From Salinicoccus sp. UBA3372 (GTDB lineage: Bacteria > Bacillota > Bacilli > Staphylococcales > Salinicoccaceae), in NCBI GenBank assembly GCA_002360325.1, contig DEQG01000060.1, positions 18,910-27,328 of the forward strand: a stretch of 8,419 nt of DNA, given 5' to 3'. Shown here in pieces: positions 5,917 to 8,419 of this stretch. Every line of letters starts with the position of its first letter. Within the stretch, counting starts at the first letter, position 1. The position numbers were made by a program, and so were the translations under genes. A model generated the notes under the pieces. The model saw nothing but the letters and a program-made list of their open reading frames with translations, did not search any database and was not told the origin of the DNA.

Positions 5917-6872
5917 TCGCGTCCCCTCCTAAGCATTAAATAAATAAAGTAAACGCCACCAACCAAGTTGATTATAACACTGATTTCTACGCTATTCTGG
6001 AAAACGAACTGTACAATCATCTGTCCGACAACTAAAGCAATGATGCTGATCAGCGATGTTCCGATGATCAGATATACATGTTTATATGTTTTAAAAAGTT
6101 CGTGTGCGATATTTACTACCAGCAGACCGAGAAACATGATCGGGCCGACCAGCGCTGTAGAAACCGACACAAGTATTGCCACAATGACGAGTAGCTGTGA
6201 AACTTTCTTATCGTAATTTACACCAAGATTTATCGCGCCATCCCGGCCAAGTGCCAGTACATCGAGAGAATGAAAATCCCTCAATACGATGATCAGCATA
6301 ATGATAAGAATGACCGCTGTCAGCAGCATCAGGTCTTCATTGACCACGTTGAATGATGCAAACAGTGTATTCTGAAGTACTAAAAAGTCATCCGGGCTGA
6401 TCAGCTGCTGCATGAATGTCGACAGATTGCCGAAAAAGGTACCTAATATGATACCGATCAGCAGCAGGATGAAGACATTGTTTTTCGTCAGTTTAAATAA
6501 ATATTTAAAAACGAAAAGTGTAAACAGTGTCAGCAGTGCCAGACTCAGAAAGTAGTTGAAATGTGAGTTCAGCAGTAACGGGGAACTCACCCCTGCGATA
6601 AATACGATCGATGTCTGTATGAATACATAGACAGAATCGAGACCCATAATTGATGGTGTTAAGATTCTGTTTTTAACGATAGTCTGAAAAATCACTGTAG
6701 AAACTGCAATTGCGACGCCAACAATGATTATTGAGAGTATGCGTCTTCCTCTTGACGGCAATTGATAGAAAAGAATATCAAAATCAACATGGAAGAACAT
6801 ATAGAAAACGATGACTATGACCGTTACAATTGACAGTCCTAAAAGAAGTCTGTTTTTTTTATCTTTAAGCAT
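5913..6872 (-). CDS. sstB: Iron-siderophore ABC transporter permease SstB (FecCD family)
   Basis: This is a 319-residue integral membrane protein with about nine to ten hydrophobic segments, the second permease of the importer. After the first helix (about 11-28) comes the family's loop and second helix, PSRGRRILSIIIVGVAIAVS, where FecCD proteins usually read R-x-P-R; here it is RGRR. IMGLD follows where the family has an ILG-type turn. The likely coupling segment facing SstC is ALGRDGAINLGVNYDKK in the second half, and GPIMFLGLLVVNIAH matches the conserved FecCD GP-x-x-FLGL-x-x-PH region with Asn in place of Pro. The ATG at 6870-6872 overlaps the end of sstA by eight bases, and its AGGAGGG ribosome site lies inside sstA codons. 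It probably pairs with SstA as a heterodimer. Confidence 0.93.
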   Translation of the reverse strand: MLKDKKNRLLLGLSIVTVIVIVFYMFFHVDFDILFYQLPSRGRRILSIIIVGVAIAVSTVIFQTIVKNRILTPSIMGLDSVYVFIQTSIVFIAGVSSPLLLNSHFNYFLSLALLTLFTLFVFKYLFKLTKNNVFILLLIGIILGTFFGNLSTFMQQLISPDDFLVLQNTLFASFNVVNEDLMLLTAVILIIMLIIVLRDFHSLDVLALGRDGAINLGVNYDKKVSQLLVIVAILVSVSTALVGPIMFLGLLVVNIAHELFKTYKHVYLIIGTSLISIIALVVGQMIVQFVFQNSVEISVIINLVGGVYFIYLMLRRGRE

Positions 6873-7833
6873 CCGCCCTGACCCTCCTGAATATCATCCA
6901 CAAGAAGATAGAGCTGCCAAATATAGCAATCATCAAACCGACTGAGATTTCATATGGATAAATGAGGATTCTGCCTAAAATATCACAGATCATCACAAAA
7001 ATCGCACCTAAAACTGCGGTTGAATATATCGTCTTCTGGAGATGATCTCCTCTGAACATCGAGACGATATTGGGTATGATCAACCCAAGAAATGGCAGCA
7101 TACCGACTGTTACAACAACAAGTGCTGTAATTGCTGCGGTGATAAATAATCCCGTATATAAAACTCTTGTATAGTTCATACCAAGGTTTTTGGAGAAGTC
7201 TTCTCCCATGCCGGCAACCGTAAACTGGTTTGCAAAAAGGATTGCGACAATGAGCAGTGGAATACTTATGTATAAAATCTCATATCTGCCTGATATAACT
7301 GTTGAGAAACTGCCATGCATCCAGCCGGTAATGATCTGCAGCGTATTCGTTCTGAGCGCGATGAATGTTGCAATACTTGATACAACACCGCCGAGCATCA
7401 ACCCGATAAGCGGAACGAAAATCACATCTTTAAGTTTGATTCGTGTGATAATCTGCATAAATAACAATGTACCGAACATGGACAGTATTAAAGCAAAAAC
7501 AAGTCTGCCTAATAAGTTAATGGCCGGGAATGATATGATACCGATTAAAATACCAAGCTGTGCCCAGTCCATCGTGCCGGCAGTTGTCGGTGAAACAAAT
7601 TTGTTTCTTGTGAGCTGCTGCATGATCAGACCGCTGACCGCAAGCGAAGCTCCGGCAATTATAATCGAAATCGTTCTTGGAAATCGACTGGATGCCAATA
7701 TGTTTTTCTGCTGCTCTGATAAACTAAATATCTCATTTATAGATAGTGGAATTACTCCTACAAACATAGAAATTATAGATAAAACTATAAGTATGATAAT
7801 CAGAATATCAAGACGAAATAATTTTTTTGCCAT
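6865..7833 (-). CDS. sstA: Iron-siderophore ABC transporter permease SstA (FecCD family)
   Basis: This is the first gene of the operon, encoding a 322-residue polytopic membrane protein. It opens MAKKLFRLDI and runs into a first helix at about 9-27. The FecCD signature follows: SRFPRTISIIIAGASLAVSG at 49-68, then MQQLTRNKFVSPTTAG (71-86). The coupling segment GMGEDFSKNLGMNY and the conserved GMLPFLGLIIPNIVSM lie in the second half. The ATG at 7831-7833 is preferred because GAGG sits nine bases upstream. An ATG at 7842 abuts that site. The longest frame, starting at 7890, begins upstream of the predicted transcript start and reads through the Fur box. Transcription is from the 7882-7909 promoter, with repression by Fur expected. 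Confidence 0.93.
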   Translation of the reverse strand: MAKKLFRLDILIIILIVLSIISMFVGVIPLSINEIFSLSEQQKNILASSRFPRTISIIIAGASLAVSGLIMQQLTRNKFVSPTTAGTMDWAQLGILIGIISFPAINLLGRLVFALILSMFGTLLFMQIITRIKLKDVIFVPLIGLMLGGVVSSIATFIALRTNTLQIITGWMHGSFSTVISGRYEILYISIPLLIVAILFANQFTVAGMGEDFSKNLGMNYTRVLYTGLFITAAITALVVVTVGMLPFLGLIIPNIVSMFRGDHLQKTIYSTAVLGAIFVMICDILGRILIYPYEISVGLMIAIFGSSIFLWMIFRRVRADA

Positions 7834-7849
7834 TTCCACCATCCTCAAT

Positions 7850-7864
7850 TGATAATGATTATCA
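7850..7864. promoter_or_regulatory. Fur box
   Basis: TGATAATGATTATCA is a perfect 7-1-7 inverted repeat and an exact match to the Gram-positive Fur consensus TGATAATNATTATCA. It lies about 11-25 bases downstream of the predicted sstA transcription start and 17 bases before the sstA start codon. Iron-loaded Fur bound here should block the sst operon. Confidence 0.93.
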
Positions 7865-7881
7865 TTCCGGGCGCAATTAAT

Positions 7882-7909
7882 ATTATACACCCTATATGCC
7901 TTTTTTCAA
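7882..7909 (-). promoter_or_regulatory. Promoter of the sstABCD operon
   Basis: On the - strand, TTGAAA (7909-7904) and a consensus TATAAT (7887-7882) are separated by 16 bases. The start is expected near 7875, which puts the Fur box in the early transcribed region and leaves a leader of about 42 bases before sstA. Confidence 0.75.
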
Positions 7910-7931
7910 GCGTGAAGGTTAATATTCCCAA

Positions 7932-7957
7932 TAAAAAACTACCTGTGTAAAGGTAGT
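7932..7957 (-). terminator. Terminator of the SDR-like gene
   Basis: A 7-bp stem (ACTACCT at 7938-7944 paired with AGGTAGT at 7951-7957) encloses a six-base loop and is followed on the - strand by TTTTTTAT. It begins three bases after the SDR stop codon and separates that gene from the sst promoter downstream. Confidence 0.75.
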
Positions 7958-7960
7958 CTT

Positions 7961-8419
7961 TTAGTTAATGATAATTGTTTCCCCCGTCGGCTGTGTATCA
8001 CTGCCTGACAGTATTTCCATAACAGTGCCGATCGCTTCGGGATTCGCTCTTTCAAGCGATTCATCCATCGACTCTTTAAACGATGGTCTGTAACTCAGTG
8101 CATACACGTCCACATCTTCCTTGCTAAGTTCAATTGCTGTGGAATGTGTCAGTGCCTCTATCGCGCCGGTCACCGTATAATATAAATTGCGCTCATATAT
8201 TTCTTCAAATGACGGTTCGATCACGTTGATGATCTTAGCTTCTCTCTCATCTTTCAATAAAGGACGCAGTACTCTTGTCCCGAGGTAAGTTCCCCAGATG
8301 TGCTCGTTCACCACTTCACTGAATTCCTCGAAACCTAAGTCATATATCGATTTGCTTTCCGTATGAATAGTGTGTACAAGGATGATGCCGTTAAGGCTGT
8401 CAAAATCCTTCTCTATTTC
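7961..8419 (-). CDS. Short-chain dehydrogenase/reductase-like protein, partial, lacking the YxxxK lysine
   Basis: The frame is open to the right edge of the window, so the gene's start, including the Rossmann nucleotide-binding glycines, lies outside. An internal GTG at 8314 is not taken as the start because the upstream codons continue the fold. The 152 visible residues follow the SDR plan: strand LNGIILVH (where NNAG is usual), a helix ending EVVNEHIWGTYLGTRVLRPLL, strand KIINVI, helix NLYYTVTGAIEALTHSTAIEL, strand VDVYALSY, and a C-terminal strand ETIIIN. Aligning YTVTGAIEAL to the usual YxASKAAVEGL puts Gly at the catalytic lysine, and the serine of the usual INISS strand is replaced by INVIEPS. 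It may be a non-catalytic or divergent SDR. It ends at its own terminator and is probably not part of the sst operon. Confidence 0.75.
   Translation of the reverse strand, partial: EIEKDFDSLNGIILVHTIHTESKSIYDLGFEEFSEVVNEHIWGTYLGTRVLRPLLKDEREAKIINVIEPSFEEIYERNLYYTVTGAIEALTHSTAIELSKEDVDVYALSYRPSFKESMDESLERANPEAIGTVMEILSGSDTQPTGETIIIN

Noticed and set aside
7190..7852. 220-codon open frame on the + strand opposite sstA
   Set aside because: It is the antisense of a clear FecCD permease, would read through the Fur box region without a ribosome site, and its product has no recognisable domain. Hydrophobic antisense frames are common opposite membrane proteins.
7834..7890. N-terminal extension of sstA to an upstream start at 7890
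   Set aside because: The start would lie within or upstream of the -10 and the predicted transcript start, the extension has no SD, and it adds residues unlike a permease N-terminus.
7969..7975. Possible second Fur box near the SDR stop (TGATAAT)
   Set aside because: Only one half-site matches; the other arm (GTTTCCC) does not, and it lies inside the coding end of the SDR gene.
1..8419. CRISPR arrays, insertion sequences, tRNA or rRNA genes, riboswitches
   Set aside because: No regularly spaced repeats, transposase-like frames, cloverleaf or rRNA sequences, or long structured leaders were seen on either strand. The only structured elements are short terminators and operators.

Overview
The window looks like chromosomal DNA from a Gram-positive bacterium of the family Staphylococcaceae. 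Several genes have closest recognisable relatives in staphylococci: a GdpS-type GGDEF membrane protein, a lipoprotein with the EMYY motif, a type II MurB, and an iron transport operon in the SstABCD order. From memory, Staphylococcus aureus also carries sstABCD, murB and gdpS in this order. GC content is higher than in S. aureus (about 45% in gdpS by hand count), and the exported proteins are very acidic. A relative such as Salinicoccus, Jeotgalicoccus or Macrococcus is therefore more likely than S. aureus itself. The genus is an inference.

Layout, left to right. Positions 1-84 hold the last 27 codons of an unidentified + strand gene. A GGDEF membrane protein (gdpS, 122-1165, +) follows and converges on a bacilliredoxin of the BrxC/YtxJ family (1193-1513, -). 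An AT-rich spacer separates brxC from a divergent 79-residue two-helix membrane protein (1617-1856, +). That gene converges on an EMYY-motif lipoprotein (1866-2762, -). The lipoprotein gene diverges from murB (2920-3858, +), and the gap between them holds two promoters and a perfect 14-bp palindrome. murB converges on the sst operon.

The sst operon lies on the - strand and is transcribed from about 7875 down to 3917: two FecCD-type permeases (sstA, sstB), an ABC ATPase (sstC) and a substrate-binding lipoprotein (sstD). sstA/sstB and sstB/sstC overlap, while sstC and sstD are separated by 107 bp. A perfect 7-1-7 Fur box sits just downstream of the sstA promoter, so the operon should be silent in iron-replete cells and expressed under iron starvation. 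By family, the system imports catecholate-type ferric complexes. Upstream of it, and ending at its own terminator, is a short-chain dehydrogenase-like gene (7961 to beyond 8419, -) that has lost the usual active-site lysine.

The three tail-to-tail gene pairs (gdpS/brxC, small membrane protein/lipoprotein, murB/sstD) each meet at one hairpin that can serve both directions. No mobile element, CRISPR array, tRNA or rRNA gene was seen, and no stretch over 300 bases lacks a gene.

I do not see a clearly new multi-gene system. The items most worth a second look are an 11-base, anti-SD-matching Shine-Dalgarno with no reading frame behind it in the sstC-sstD gap, the uncharacterised EMYY lipoprotein with a GntR-like palindrome over its promoter, and the altered active sites of the GGDEF and SDR proteins.
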